Shown piece by piece: positions 36,948 through 46,435 of a DNA stretch of 46,435 nt (position 1 is the first letter of the stretch; every line of letters begins with the position of its first letter). The notes under the pieces are model-generated. The model did no database searches. It was not told where the DNA came from and saw nothing but the letters and a program-made list of their open reading frames with translations. The stretch covers positions 1 through 46,435 of the forward strand of contig CALESQ010000011.1 of the NCBI GenBank assembly GCA_937907455.1, in the 5' to 3' direction. The translations under genes were made by a program, and so were the position numbers. Origin of the DNA: an uncultured Caldilineales bacterium (lineage in GTDB: Bacteria; Chloroflexota; Anaerolineae; JAAEKA01).

Positions 36948-39833
36948 TCAATCCTTTTCAAAATCTGCCGGGTGACCCAGTGTATCCAGCACCAGCGAGG
37001 CGCTGCCCAGCACAGTCAGGCAGATTGCCACCTCGAACACCAACGAAGCGCTGAGGGTGAAGCCATAGGGCAACGGCAGCCCCAAGCGGGCGCCTGCATC
37101 CAGCGGGGAAAAGAAAGCTGCGTTGACCCACCACGAGGCGAATGCCTGCACCAGGGCCAGCGTTATTCCAGCGCCGATCAGCGGACGCGGCTTCAGCCAG
37201 CTTAAGCGCTGTTTGGTTTGCTCGTAACCAAACACTACATACCAGAATGCCACCGCCAGGCTGATGATCACCCCGGCAGTAAAGCCGTCACCGGGCTGGT
37301 CATGGCCGTAGATGATATGGGTAAGGGCGATCATCATCGCCAGCGGCAGCATGACATAAGCCAGCCCCTGCACGAAGGCAGATGTGGGCTGGCGGCCGAT
37401 GCCGCGGGTGGAGAGCCAGCGTGCCTGTGCCGGCGGCGGATTGGCGACACGGTCATTGGCGGTTTTGGCTGCGTAGCGCAACAAGGTGTAAACCCCCAGC
37501 CCGGCCAGAGCAAAAACGCTGATTTCGATCAGCGTGTCGAAGCCGCGGAAATCCACCACGATGGCGCCGACGATATCGCGCGCACCGGTGAGCGGTTTGG
37601 CGTTGGCTGCATAGAAGGGTGTCACCGCGCTGACGCGTGGCCGCGTGCTCAGCAGCGACAGGGTGATCAGCGCCACCACCGCACCCAGCCCGCCAGCGAT
37701 CAGGCCATCGCGCAGCAGTCCGCCGCGGCTTTGTGCAAAGGTGAGGTTTTGAGCGCGGTGGCGTTCGGCCCGTGGCAAGCGGGTAATCGCCAGCACCAGG
37801 ATCACCGTGGAGAGGATGTCTACCACCACCTGTACCAGGGCTACATCGGGTGCCGGTTCCAGCGCCATCAGCAGGGCCACGCCCAGGCCCAACGCGCTCA
37901 ACGCGATAATGGCAGCCAGGTCGCGCTTGAGTACCAGAGTTGCCAGCGCCGTGCCTACCACCATCACCAGCCCCAGCACGCGCAGCAAAGCCAGCTCGCC
38001 CGCGAAATCAAAGCGTGGCAAAACGAGCAGGCGATCAAGCGTCAGCAGCGGCGTTTGCCCGGCCATCACAGCCGCCAGCAACAGCAGCAGCAATGTGCCC
38101 AGCATCACCCCCAGATAGCGCCGCAAATAGCCGTTTTGCAGCCGCGTCGCCCAAAACGCCAGCCGGTCCACTGCAACGAGTCCACCTTCGTAGACGCGCT
38201 GCCAGCTCCAGCCTTCGCCATTGTGCAGCAACCAGCCGCGCACCTGGCCTCGTGCCGCGAAAATCGCCAGGCCCAGGCTGATAGCTACGATGGAGAGCAG
38301 CAGCGGCACGTTCAGCCCGGTCCATAACGCCAGCGATACTTTGACCTTATCGCCATAGGCGGCGGCAGCAGCTTTAGCCAATGCCTGCACCACAATCTGC
38401 GGTTCTGGCGCAAGACCCAGCAGCAGCGACAGACCCGCAGGGATGGCCGGAGCCAGCCACATACCCGCGGGGGCCTCGTGGGCGCGGATGGTGGCATCAC
38501 GCGGCCGGCCCAGAAAGGTGTCCCACACCAGCAGGCCCGCCTGAGCCAACATCAGCGCGCCGGCCAGCACAGCTATGCCCGCACTGACAAAGTTCAGCCA
38601 TTGCGGCAAACCGGGGTGAGTGGTAGTGGCTAACAGGGTTTCTTTGGCGAGAAAGCCAAAGAGCGGCGGCAAACCGGCCATAGACAGCCCCGCCACCGCA
38701 GCCACGACAAAGGAAATCGGCATGGTGGTGCGCAGTCCGCCCAGGCGGCGCAGGTCGCGTGTGCCCGTTTCGTGATCCACTATGCCCGCCACCATAAAGA
38801 GCGCGCTTTTGTACAGCGCATGAGCCAGCACGCTGATCACCAACGCCTTGTAGGCAATCTCTACCCCCTGGCCGATCATAGCCACCATCACGCCCAGTTG
38901 GCTGATGGTAGAATAGGCCAGCAGTGCCTTCAGGTCGTGCTGTTTCAGGCCCAGATACGCGCCGGTGAGCATGGTGATAAGCCCCACGCTGGTGAGCAGG
39001 TAGAACCATAGGTCGGTGCCGCCCAGCGTCGGGTTGAGCCGCGCCAGCAAGAACACGCCGGCCTTCACCATGGTGGCTGAATGCAAAAAGGCACTGGCCG
39101 GCGTGGGTGCGGTCATGGCCCGCGGCAGCCAGATGTGGGCCGGGGCCTGCGCGCTTTTGGTAAATGCTCCCAGGGCCACCAGCAGCACCATCGCGGGATA
39201 AAGTGAGCTGCTGCGCAGCGCTGCACCGCTTTGCAGGATCACGCCAAAATCGCTGCTGCCGGCCACGTGCGTCACCAGCAGCAAACCCGCCAGCAGCGCA
39301 ATGCCGCCGCCGCCGGTGATCAACAGCGCTTGCAAGCCACCGCGCCGCGCCGCTTCATCCTTGCTTTTGTAGGCTACCAGCAGGAACGAGGTGATGCTGG
39401 TGCCCTCCCAAAAGATGAAGAGAGTGATCACATCACCAGCCAGCACCAGGCCCAGCATACAGCCCATGAATAGCAGCAGCCAGGTGAGAAAACGGGCGTG
39501 GTTTTGCTTGTCGCCCTGAAAATAGTAGCCTGCATATACCAGCACCAGCACGCCGATGCCGCTAACAATCAGCGCAAACAGCAGGCTCAGACCATCTACA
39601 AACAGGCTGAAAGCGAGGTTAAGCTCATGCACCCATTCGATGCGCCACACCAGTGTTTCACCGCGGGTAATGGCGGGAACCAGGCGCAGCAAGCTGATAA
39701 AGGCAGCCAGCGGCGCCGCTGCAGTGAGCGCGGCCACGCGGGGCATCGGCCAGGTGCGTTGCCGCGGCACAAGCCAGAAAGCCGCAGCTACGCCGGCAGC
39801 CGTAAAGATGAAGAGAAGAGGGAGGTAGAGCAT
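36948..39833 (-). CDS. mrpA: Fused Mrp antiporter subunits A and B
   Basis: This gene encodes 961 residues. The first about 500 are the NuoL-like MrpA part, with LAGDVITLFIFWEGTSITSFLLVAYK, SAQAPAHIWLPRAMTAPTPASAFLHSATMVKAG and the helical bundle. The C-terminal region carries the MrpA tail and then an MrpB-type domain, with YGHDQPGDGFTAGVIISLAVAFWYVVFGYE, so no separate mrpB is needed. Subunit A is the main Na+/H+ antiport module. It starts the mrp operon, 48 bp after the CaCA exchanger gene, without a clear Shine-Dalgarno. AB fusions are known in several phyla. Confidence 0.93.
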   Translation of the reverse strand: MLYLPLLFIFTAAGVAAAFWLVPRQRTWPMPRVAALTAAAPLAAFISLLRLVPAITRGETLVWRIEWVHELNLAFSLFVDGLSLLFALIVSGIGVLVLVYAGYYFQGDKQNHARFLTWLLLFMGCMLGLVLAGDVITLFIFWEGTSITSFLLVAYKSKDEAARRGGLQALLITGGGGIALLAGLLLVTHVAGSSDFGVILQSGAALRSSSLYPAMVLLVALGAFTKSAQAPAHIWLPRAMTAPTPASAFLHSATMVKAGVFLLARLNPTLGGTDLWFYLLTSVGLITMLTGAYLGLKQHDLKALLAYSTISQLGVMVAMIGQGVEIAYKALVISVLAHALYKSALFMVAGIVDHETGTRDLRRLGGLRTTMPISFVVAAVAGLSMAGLPPLFGFLAKETLLATTTHPGLPQWLNFVSAGIAVLAGALMLAQAGLLVWDTFLGRPRDATIRAHEAPAGMWLAPAIPAGLSLLLGLAPEPQIVVQALAKAAAAAYGDKVKVSLALWTGLNVPLLLSIVAISLGLAIFAARGQVRGWLLHNGEGWSWQRVYEGGLVAVDRLAFWATRLQNGYLRRYLGVMLGTLLLLLLAAVMAGQTPLLTLDRLLVLPRFDFAGELALLRVLGLVMVVGTALATLVLKRDLAAIIALSALGLGVALLMALEPAPDVALVQVVVDILSTVILVLAITRLPRAERHRAQNLTFAQSRGGLLRDGLIAGGLGAVVALITLSLLSTRPRVSAVTPFYAANAKPLTGARDIVGAIVVDFRGFDTLIEISVFALAGLGVYTLLRYAAKTANDRVANPPPAQARWLSTRGIGRQPTSAFVQGLAYVMLPLAMMIALTHIIYGHDQPGDGFTAGVIISLAVAFWYVVFGYEQTKQRLSWLKPRPLIGAGITLALVQAFASWWVNAAFFSPLDAGARLGLPLPYGFTLSASLVFEVAICLTVLGSASLVLDTLGHPADFEKD

Positions 39834-39881
39834 GAGAGCTATTTCTTGATTTACAAAGCACTCAGGGCAACCGCAGGCGAT

Positions 39882-40967
39882 CTACTCAACCGCGGCGCGG
39901 CGGTTGCGCCACTCACGCGTAGCCAGAATACCCAGAGTCAGGGTCACCAGCGGCAGGATCACCAGCATCACCGTGCTGTAAAGCGGCAGAATATCGTGAT
40001 CGGTGGCATCAAACAGCAGGAACAGCGCATAGGCCGCGTACAAGGCCAGAAACAGCGCTCCTTCCCAGCGGCTGATCTTGTGGCCAGTGAAGAAGATCGG
40101 TAAAGTCGCCACCGCCACCGCAATCATCACCGGCAGATCGAAAGCCAGTGCCGGGCCAGGTACTGCAATGCCCCTGGCAGACAACGCAGCGCTGACGCCA
40201 AGCACGGCGAGAATATTGAAAATGTTGCTGCCGATGACATTCCCTGCGGCAATGTCGCGTTCGCCGCGCAGCGCCGCCAGCACCGAGGTCGCCACTTCTG
40301 GCGCCGACGTACCCGCAGCCACAATCGTCAGGCCGATGATCAGATCGCTGACGCCGAAATTGCGGGCAATGGCCGAGGCGCTGCTCACCAGCCAATCAGC
40401 GCCGATCACCAGCATCGCCAGCCCAATAGCTACCAACGCCAGATTCAGCAGCCATTGTGCCGGGGAAAGGGTAATCGCCTTACCGAATTTATCGGCGTAT
40501 TCCTGCTGCACAGCGGCTGTCTCGCGGCGTCCCTGACGAATGGAAAAGATAATGTAGGCCAGCAACATCAGCACAAACAAAAGCCCTTCGACACGGCTGA
40601 TGCGGCCATCCAGCCCTACGACAAACAACAGCAGCGACAGCCCGATCATCAGCGGCACTTCCAGGCGTACCAGTTGTTGGGCGATCACCAAGGGGGTAAT
40701 GATCGCGGCCAGGCCGAGGATCACCAGAATGTTGAAGATGTTGCTCCCCACCACGTTGCCCAGGGCAATGTCGCCACCGCCGCTCAGGGCAGCCTGAATA
40801 CTCACCGCCAGCTCCGGCGAGCTGGTGCCGAATGCCACCACTGTGAGACCGATCACCAGCGGCGGAATGCGTAGCGCCGCGGCCACCCTTGAGGCGCCGC
40901 GTACCAGCGCTTCAGCACCGACAATCAACAAAACCAGCCCTCCCAATAACAGTATCAGGTTTTGCAT
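39882..40967 (-). CDS. CaCA-family Ca2+/Na+ (or cation/H+) exchanger
   Basis: This gene encodes 361 residues from the ATG at 40967, with AAGGAG 5 bases upstream; a longer frame to 41003 is less likely. Ten or so membrane helices form two halves with inverted-repeat alpha motifs: GLTVVAFGTSSPELAVS...GNVVGSNIFNILVILG and GLTIVAAGTSAPEVATS...GNVIGSNIFNILAVLG. These are the ion-binding repeats of the YrbG/NCX family. It probably exports Ca2+ in exchange for Na+ or H+. It lies just upstream of mrpA and is likely co-transcribed, so sodium brought in by one system can be handled by the other. Confidence 0.94.
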   Translation of the reverse strand: MQNLILLLGGLVLLIVGAEALVRGASRVAAALRIPPLVIGLTVVAFGTSSPELAVSIQAALSGGGDIALGNVVGSNIFNILVILGLAAIITPLVIAQQLVRLEVPLMIGLSLLLFVVGLDGRISRVEGLLFVLMLLAYIIFSIRQGRRETAAVQQEYADKFGKAITLSPAQWLLNLALVAIGLAMLVIGADWLVSSASAIARNFGVSDLIIGLTIVAAGTSAPEVATSVLAALRGERDIAAGNVIGSNIFNILAVLGVSAALSARGIAVPGPALAFDLPVMIAVAVATLPIFFTGHKISRWEGALFLALYAAYALFLLFDATDHDILPLYSTVMLVILPLVTLTLGILATREWRNRRAAVE

Positions 40968-41012
40968 AGCAACTCCTTGTAAACCTGCGGGTTGGTCGAA
41001 CACGACGGGGTA

Positions 41013-41041
41013 ATTATGACCATCTTTGCCTGATCCGGCAA
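41013..41041 (-). promoter_or_regulatory. Promoter of the exchanger/Mrp operon
   Basis: On the minus strand, -35 TTGCCG (41036-41041) and -10 CATAAT (41013-41018) are 17 bp apart. Transcription would start near 41006, giving a 39-base leader. The -35 box lies in the loop of the inverted repeat at 41024-41051, so the repeat may be an operator. Confidence 0.5.
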
Positions 41042-41051
41042 ACAGGCAAAG
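41024..41051. promoter_or_regulatory. 9-bp inverted repeat over the exchanger promoter
   Basis: CTTTGCCTG and CAGGCAAAG are perfect arms around a 10-base centre. The element covers the -35 region of the minus-strand promoter and lies 24 bp upstream of the plus-strand -35 box at 41075, so one regulator could act on both. Confidence 0.45.
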
Positions 41052-41074
41052 CGTGCGCGAGGAAGTTGTTCAGG

Positions 41075-41103
41075 TTGACGAATTCTACAGCGGCATTTAT
41101 AAT
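41075..41103 (+). promoter_or_regulatory. Strong sigma-70-type promoter of the protease gene
   Basis: A -35 TTGACG (41075-41080) and a perfect -10 TATAAT (41098-41103) are separated by 17 bp. The start should be near 41110. Confidence 0.75.
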
Positions 41104-41417
41104 GGACGCCACTTCTGTAAGCCTCGCTGTCAGGTGAATAAATAAGTTGCCAACACGGCTGATCTATTCACTTGAGGGAGTTGTGATCGTTGCCTGAGCA
41201 TCTGTCAGGCACCTGCATTGATAGATCGGTGGGCTGTTGCATGTATGCGGCTGTCCGGCTGCATACATAATAAGTTGTTTTGTGCTGGAGGTTGCCTATT
41301 GGTTTAAGCGTGTTTAGTCCCCCTTGTGTTCCTCTCCGTGTAATACCCGCGCGATCTGCTTTCGCGGCAGTTCAAAAGAAATCCATTTCTTACTAGGTCG
41401 AAGGAGATACATCGCTG
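41104..41417 (+). other. Long structured 5' leader of the protease gene
   Basis: About 310 bases separate the predicted start from the ATG. TGCCTGA (41191-41197) pairs with TCAGGCA (41205-41211), and TGTATGC (41242-41248) pairs with GCATACA (41261-41267), the latter followed by AT-rich sequence and TTTT. AAGGAG at 41401-41406 is the ribosome site. I recognise no known riboswitch, but the length and stems suggest post-transcriptional control. Confidence 0.45.
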
Positions 41418-44400
41418 ATGAAACGTACTCTTATCCTTTTGCTCACGTTGATCATGGTACTTGGCGTGATCGTTTCCCCGGCAATGGCAGCCGCTCCGGC
41501 TGTACCGGTTGCCGGCGCCTCGGCTCCCACTGGTCGCTTAATCCAACCGGCTGATGCCACCGGCTCTGCCCTCTACATTGTGCAGCTTGCTGATGCACCC
41601 CTCGCCAGCTATTACGGTGGTGTAGAGAGTTTCGCCGCCACCAGTCCGCGCGTCACCGGCGCGCGCAAGCTGGATATGACTAGCGCAGCCAGCCAGCGTT
41701 ACATGCAGTATCTGGATGGCAAGCAGGCCACTGCTCTGAGTGCCATTAACAAGGCGTTAGGACGTACTGTGCGCGTGGCTGCTCAGTGGAACGTAGCTTA
41801 CAACGGCTTTTCCATTGAACTAAGCCCTGTTGAAGCCGCCGCGGTAGCCAAGCTGTCCGGCGTGCGCCTGGTACAGCGTGAGTTCATGCGCTATCCTCAG
41901 ACCGATTTTGGCCCGCAGTGGATCGGCGCCAGCAATATCTGGAACGGCGCAGCCACGGGTAGTGCCTACAAGGGCGAAGGCGTGATTGCAGGTATCATTG
42001 ACACCGGCCTGAACCTGGGTCACCCCTCGTTTGCCGATGTGGGCGGTGATGGCTACAACCACACCAATCCGCTGGGCGCAGGCACCTATCTGGGCCTGTG
42101 CGCTTCTAATCCCGGCACCTATGTCTGCAACGACAAAACCTTTGGCTTCTACATCTTCACCGGCGAGACCACGGAAGATGGCGACGGCCACGGCAGCCAC
42201 ACCGGCAGCACCACCGCCGGCAACTACCTGCCCGCGGGCACTGTAGACCTCGATCCCTATGGTGTTTACAGCCCGGCGATCTCCGGCGTGGCCCCTCATG
42301 CCAACATCGTTGGTTACAAGGCTTGTCTGGATGTGGGCGGTTGCCCCGGCACCGCGCTGATTAGCTCGATCAACCAGGCGACAGCCGACGGCGTGGATGT
42401 GATCAATTACTCCATCGGCGGCAGCAGCACCGATCCCTGGACCGATGCCGACGCGCTGGCCTTCCTGGCTGCGCAGGATGCAGGTGTTGTGCCTGTGACT
42501 TCGGCGGGCAACTCTGGCCCCGGCGCTTCTACCGTCGGCTCACCGGCGGATGCGCCGTGGGTGGTAGGTGTGGGCGCCAGCACGCACAACCGTGCCGCTA
42601 ACAATGGTTTGATCAACATGAGTGGCGGCAGCACAACACCGCCCGCCAACATGGCTGGCAAGGGCTTCGCTGATGGCGTCGGCCCTGCTCCGCTGGTCTA
42701 TGCAGGCACGCTGGGCGATGCTCTGTGTCTGAATCCCTTTGCCGCCGGTAGCGTTACAGGCAAAATTGTTGTCTGCGATCGTGGTACCAACGCGCGCGTT
42801 GCCAAGGGCTACAATGTGTTGCAAGGTGGCGCAGCGGGTATGGTGCTGGTCAATACCGCAGTGGGCCAATCTATGAACGGCGATGTGCATTGGCTGCCTG
42901 CCGTGCAACTCGCTTCCAGCGATGGGACTACCCTCAAGACCTGGCTGGCCAGCGGTTCCGGTCACATGGGAACGATTGCCGGTGCGAACATTGACCTTTC
43001 TGCCAGCAACGGCGACATCATGGCCGGCTTCAGCTCGCGCGGCCCGATCCTCAACACCGCTGCCGACGTTATCAAACCGGACGTAACTGCCCCTGGTGTG
43101 GACATTCTGGCGGCGTATCGCGATGTCGCTCCTGATGAAGAAAGTCCTACCCGCAACTATGCCATCGTCAGCGGTACGTCCATGTCCAGCCCGCACACAG
43201 CCGGCGCGGCCGTGCTGTTGAAGGGGCTGCATCCCGCCTGGACCCCGGCTGAAGTAAAATCGGCTCTGATGAGCACTGCCAAGGTTGCTGGCGTCTTGAA
43301 AGAAGACGGCGCGACCCCGGCCAACCCGTTTGACATGGGTGCAGGCCGCGTTCAGGTAGATCAGGCAGCAACTGCGATGCTGCTGCTGGATGTGCCTGCG
43401 GGCGCATATCAGGCAGCTAATCCCGGTTCCGGCGGCGATCCCAAGAGCCTGAACATGGCCAGCATGGCGAACGATGCCTGCGGTGGCACCTGTTCCTGGA
43501 CCCGCACGGTGAAGGCCACGGCTGCCGGTTCATGGACGGCCTCCACCGTGGTTCCCACCGGTATGACCCTGACCGTCACCCCCAGCAGCTTCTCGCTGGC
43601 TGCAGGTGGCACGCAGGTTCTGACCATCACAGCCGACGTGGCTGGACTGCCGCTCGGTACGTGGGCCTTTGCGCAGGTCAACCTGACACCGCCCGCGCAG
43701 CGCGGCGCGCTGGTTACCGCCACTCACATGCCGGTGGCTGTGAAGCCCAGCACGGCTGTGGCTGTGATCACCACCAATACCAACGGCCTGAGCAGCACGC
43801 AGCCCGCCAACACCACTACCAATCAGAGCTTCTCCATCGGCAACACTGGCGGCGTCAACCTCAACTGGACGTTGTTTGAGGATAACGCCAATGCAGCCCA
43901 TGCAGCCACTTTGGCGTGGAACGACAACTTCGATGCCTACGCCACCGGCAGCCAGTTGGTTGGCCAGGGTGGTTGGGAAGGCTGGGGCGGCAGCGCCGCA
44001 GCCGGTGCACTCACCAGCAGCGCACAGGCCAAGAGCGCACCGAACTCGGCCGCGATCCTGGGCGGCTCCGACCTTGTCCATCAGTACAGCGGCTATACCA
44101 GCGGCGTGTGGAACTACACCGCCTGGCAGTATATCCCCGACAACTACACCGGTGACAGCGCCTTCATCCTGCTCAACCAGTACACCGGTAGCGGTGGTAA
44201 CTGGTCTACCGAGGTCACTTTCCGCGGCAGCACCAATCAGGTGATCAACCTGGGGGGCCAAACCTTGCCGCTGATCCGCGGCCGCTGGGTGGAAATCCGT
44301 GTGGAGATCAACCTGGATGCCGACATGCAGACTTTCTTCTATGACAACCAGGTGTTGTTCATGGATAGCTGGACCGATGGCGCTTCTGGCGGCGGTTCGC

Positions 44401-46435
44401 TCAATATCGCCGCGGTGGACCTGTATGCCAATGGCGCGTCGGTGGTTTACTACGACGACATCAGCCTGACCGCGACGGTTGCCACCTGCGCGACTGTGGA
44501 TGACATTCCCTGGGCCAGCGCCTCACCTACCAGCGGCACAACGCTCCCCGCGAGCAGTACGCCGGTGAACGTAGCCTTCAATGCCACCGGCATGGCGGTG
44601 GGAACCTATCACGGCATGCTGTGCGTTGAAAGCAATGACCCGGTGAGCCCGCTGAAGCTGATCCCTCTGACTTTGGTGGTTACTGAGCCTGCCACAGCGC
44701 TGGTGTGCAATGCCCCGATGGAAGGGTTCGAGACGGGTGTGCCTCCCACAAGCTGGTTGGTGCAGACCAACGAACCCGACGGCGCGCAGTGGGGAACCAT
44801 TGCTGACTGTGGCGAAGCTGGTAACTACACCAACGGCTCCGGCGAAGCCGCCTGCGTGAGCAGCGATGTGTTTGGTGAAGCCGAATTCGACACCTCGCTG
44901 GTTTCACCGCCGCTTGATCTTACCGGTGCATCCACGGTGATGCTGAACTACACCGCGAACTACCAGAACTTTGCTGCTTTGGACTTCCTCGATCTCGACA
45001 TCAGTACCGACGGCGGCGCCACCTGGACGACGTTGTTGAGCTGGAACGAAGATCATGGCACGTTTGGCGATCCCCCTGGTGTTGATGTAAGCGTGGACCT
45101 GTCTGCCTATGCCAACACCACCGGCGCATTGCTGCGCTGGCACTACTACGATCCCAACACGGATGATTGGGACTGGTACGCCCAGATTGACAACGTTGCT
45201 GTGGAATGTGCGGCTGCTCCGCCCAACATCGTGGTGGATCCGGAAGCAGTGGCTCTGAAGTTGTTCCCTGACGAAACTGCTACCCGACCGATGGTCATCA
45301 CCAACAGCGGTGAAATGACACTGACCTGGCGTATTCAGGAAGAAGATACCACCAGCTTGCCGCAGGTTGGCAATACATCTGTCGCCACTCGTGAAGAAGC
45401 AGGTGCAACATCTCCTGCTGCCGCTCAAACTGCGGCAACGAAAGTCGAGAAATGGCAAGCACCCGCGGCTGTACTGTTCGATAACGGTCCGTTGGTTACC
45501 CATCCGGGTGGTGGCGCAGGCGGCGCAGATGAGAGCCGTTTGCAAGGCACCAGCCTGGGAATGACTACGCTGGGCTTTGGCGACCAGGTAAGTGCCGGCA
45601 ACTGGGTGGCCGATGACTTTACAGTAACCGATGCCAGTGGCTGGACAGTGAATAGCGCCACGTTCTTCCACTATCAAACCGGCTCTACGACCACTTCTAC
45701 CATCACGGGCATGAACTGGGTGTTGTATAACGGCGATCCGAGCGCAGGTGGCGCAGCCATTGCCTCAGGCAATACCATGATGTCTACTGCCTGGTCGAAT
45801 ATCTATCGCACCAGTGACACCACTGTGGGCAACACGCAGCGGCCTATTATGGCGAGCGTAGTGGATATGGGCGGTTTGTTCCTGCCGTCCGGTTCCTATT
45901 GGTTGGTCTGGCAAGCGAACGGCAGTTTGTCTTCCGGGCCGTGGGCACCGCCTATCACTATCCTTGGGCAAGCGACCACTGGCAATGGTAAGCAATTTAT
46001 CCCCGCCAGCGGTTGGGCCACAGCGAATGATGGTGGTTCACTGACGGCGCAAGGCTTCCCCTTCATTCTGCAAGGCGACCTTGGTGGCAGTGCGCCTGAC
46101 TGCACCTTCCCCACTGATGTGCCGTGGCTGAGCGTGTCCCCCACCAATGGCAGCACTGGCGGCGGCATGAGCAGCGATGTCACTCTCGGCTTCGACTCCA
46201 CCGGTCTGGCTGTGGGTGTCTACACGGCGAATGTCTGCGTCACCAGCAATGATCCGGATGCTGGCCCCGGCAACGAAACCAACCTGGTCGTCGTGCCTGT
46301 CACGTTGACCATCAGCGAGCCGCGTGTCACCTTCTCGTGCGAATATCCGGTCGAGAACTTCGAGGCAGGCGTGCCGCCGATGGGCTGGAGCGTGGTGAAC
46401 AACGTGGCCGGTGGCCCGACATGGACCAACCTGGC
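41418..46435 (+). CDS. Very large secreted subtilisin-like serine protease (truncated by window end)
   Basis: At least 1672 residues run off the window without a stop. A signal peptide (basic start, hydrophobic core, AMAAA) is followed by an inhibitor I9-like propeptide (YIVQLADAPLASYYGG...VEAAAVAKLSGV). The S8 domain has D195 in GIIDTGL, H258 in GHGSHTGS, the oxyanion Asn in SAGNSGPGAS and S588 in SGTSMSSPH. A PA domain (about 413-516) is inserted before the serine. The C-terminal part holds beta-rich domains: a jelly-roll-like module ending VVYYDDISL, and a repeated unit with SASPTSG...VESNDP and EGFETGVPP near 44507-44760, found again near 46120-46390. It should act outside the cell as a degradative or surface protease. 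AAGGAG lies 11 bases before the ATG. Confidence 0.94.
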   Translation, partial: MKRTLILLLTLIMVLGVIVSPAMAAAPAVPVAGASAPTGRLIQPADATGSALYIVQLADAPLASYYGGVESFAATSPRVTGARKLDMTSAASQRYMQYLDGKQATALSAINKALGRTVRVAAQWNVAYNGFSIELSPVEAAAVAKLSGVRLVQREFMRYPQTDFGPQWIGASNIWNGAATGSAYKGEGVIAGIIDTGLNLGHPSFADVGGDGYNHTNPLGAGTYLGLCASNPGTYVCNDKTFGFYIFTGETTEDGDGHGSHTGSTTAGNYLPAGTVDLDPYGVYSPAISGVAPHANIVGYKACLDVGGCPGTALISSINQATADGVDVINYSIGGSSTDPWTDADALAFLAAQDAGVVPVTSAGNSGPGASTVGSPADAPWVVGVGASTHNRAANNGLINMSGGSTTPPANMAGKGFADGVGPAPLVYAGTLGDALCLNPFAAGSVTGKIVVCDRGTNARVAKGYNVLQGGAAGMVLVNTAVGQSMNGDVHWLPAVQLASSDGTTLKTWLASGSGHMGTIAGANIDLSASNGDIMAGFSSRGPILNTAADVIKPDVTAPGVDILAAYRDVAPDEESPTRNYAIVSGTSMSSPHTAGAAVLLKGLHPAWTPAEVKSALMSTAKVAGVLKEDGATPANPFDMGAGRVQVDQAATAMLLLDVPAGAYQAANPGSGGDPKSLNMASMANDACGGTCSWTRTVKATAAGSWTASTVVPTGMTLTVTPSSFSLAAGGTQVLTITADVAGLPLGTWAFAQVNLTPPAQRGALVTATHMPVAVKPSTAVAVITTNTNGLSSTQPANTTTNQSFSIGNTGGVNLNWTLFEDNANAAHAATLAWNDNFDAYATGSQLVGQGGWEGWGGSAAAGALTSSAQAKSAPNSAAILGGSDLVHQYSGYTSGVWNYTAWQYIPDNYTGDSAFILLNQYTGSGGNWSTEVTFRGSTNQVINLGGQTLPLIRGRWVEIRVEINLDADMQTFFYDNQVLFMDSWTDGASGGGSLNIAAVDLYANGASVVYYDDISLTATVATCATVDDIPWASASPTSGTTLPASSTPVNVAFNATGMAVGTYHGMLCVESNDPVSPLKLIPLTLVVTEPATALVCNAPMEGFETGVPPTSWLVQTNEPDGAQWGTIADCGEAGNYTNGSGEAACVSSDVFGEAEFDTSLVSPPLDLTGASTVMLNYTANYQNFAALDFLDLDISTDGGATWTTLLSWNEDHGTFGDPPGVDVSVDLSAYANTTGALLRWHYYDPNTDDWDWYAQIDNVAVECAAAPPNIVVDPEAVALKLFPDETATRPMVITNSGEMTLTWRIQEEDTTSLPQVGNTSVATREEAGATSPAAAQTAATKVEKWQAPAAVLFDNGPLVTHPGGGAGGADESRLQGTSLGMTTLGFGDQVSAGNWVADDFTVTDASGWTVNSATFFHYQTGSTTTSTITGMNWVLYNGDPSAGGAAIASGNTMMSTAWSNIYRTSDTTVGNTQRPIMASVVDMGGLFLPSGSYWLVWQANGSLSSGPWAPPITILGQATTGNGKQFIPASGWATANDGGSLTAQGFPFILQGDLGGSAPDCTFPTDVPWLSVSPTNGSTGGGMSSDVTLGFDSTGLAVGVYTANVCVTSNDPDAGPGNETNLVVVPVTLTISEPRVTFSCEYPVENFEAGVPPMGWSVVNNVAGGPTWTNL

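Overview
The window reads as one GC-rich chromosomal stretch from a bacterium, most probably a Chloroflexota member of the Anaerolineae type. That assignment is inference: it rests on an EccC/EssC-type secretion ATPase next to a pseudokinase, a eukaryote-like tandem phosphofructokinase, an Mrp antiporter with fused A and B subunits, lipoprotein and surface-protease genes, and GC-rich coding with pyrimidine-rich tandem repeats. No rRNA, tRNA, CRISPR array or transposase gene was seen.

Left end (1-11033, plus strand): the tail of a protein that enters from outside the window, two small genes resembling immunity genes (the second a clear YezG/DUF600 protein), a membrane-anchored pseudokinase, and a 2931-residue EccC/EssC-like ATPase. 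The ATPase carries seven P-loops arranged as three D1-D2 pairs plus a terminal D3-like domain. Known EccC/EssC proteins have about three ATPase domains, so this expanded motor, with a pseudokinase in the position of EssB/YukC and immunity genes just upstream, is the best candidate for an undescribed variant of type VII secretion.

Middle (11183-31854): metabolism. A double-domain 6-phosphofructokinase and a zinc-ribbon membrane protein lie on the minus strand. They face acetyl-CoA synthetase on the plus strand across a divergent promoter region. A long minus-strand array follows, read from right to left: argC-argB-argD-argA-(AI-2E permease)-hom-argG-lutB-lutC-lipoprotein. It starts at a near-consensus promoter and a short leader with an intrinsic terminator just before argC, which looks like transcription attenuation. 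A hairpin-bearing repeat interrupts the array between argD and argA. Upstream are a 144-bp element with terminal inverted repeats, a three-gene hydrolase/HAD operon, and a di-heme cytochrome c peroxidase lipoprotein gene broken by an in-frame stop and lacking a normal start.

Right part (32254-46435): an amidase gene on the plus strand. Next come a minus-strand ion-transport array, a CaCA-type exchanger followed by mrpAB-C-D-E-F-G, with a pyrimidine-rich tandem repeat between mrpF and mrpG. The window ends inside a very large secreted subtilisin-like protease with a PA insert and repeated C-terminal modules, which has its own strong promoter and a long structured 5' leader.

Two loci (about 24.4-24.8 kb and 33.6 kb) share one family of palindromic repeat whose stem shows a compensatory base change.
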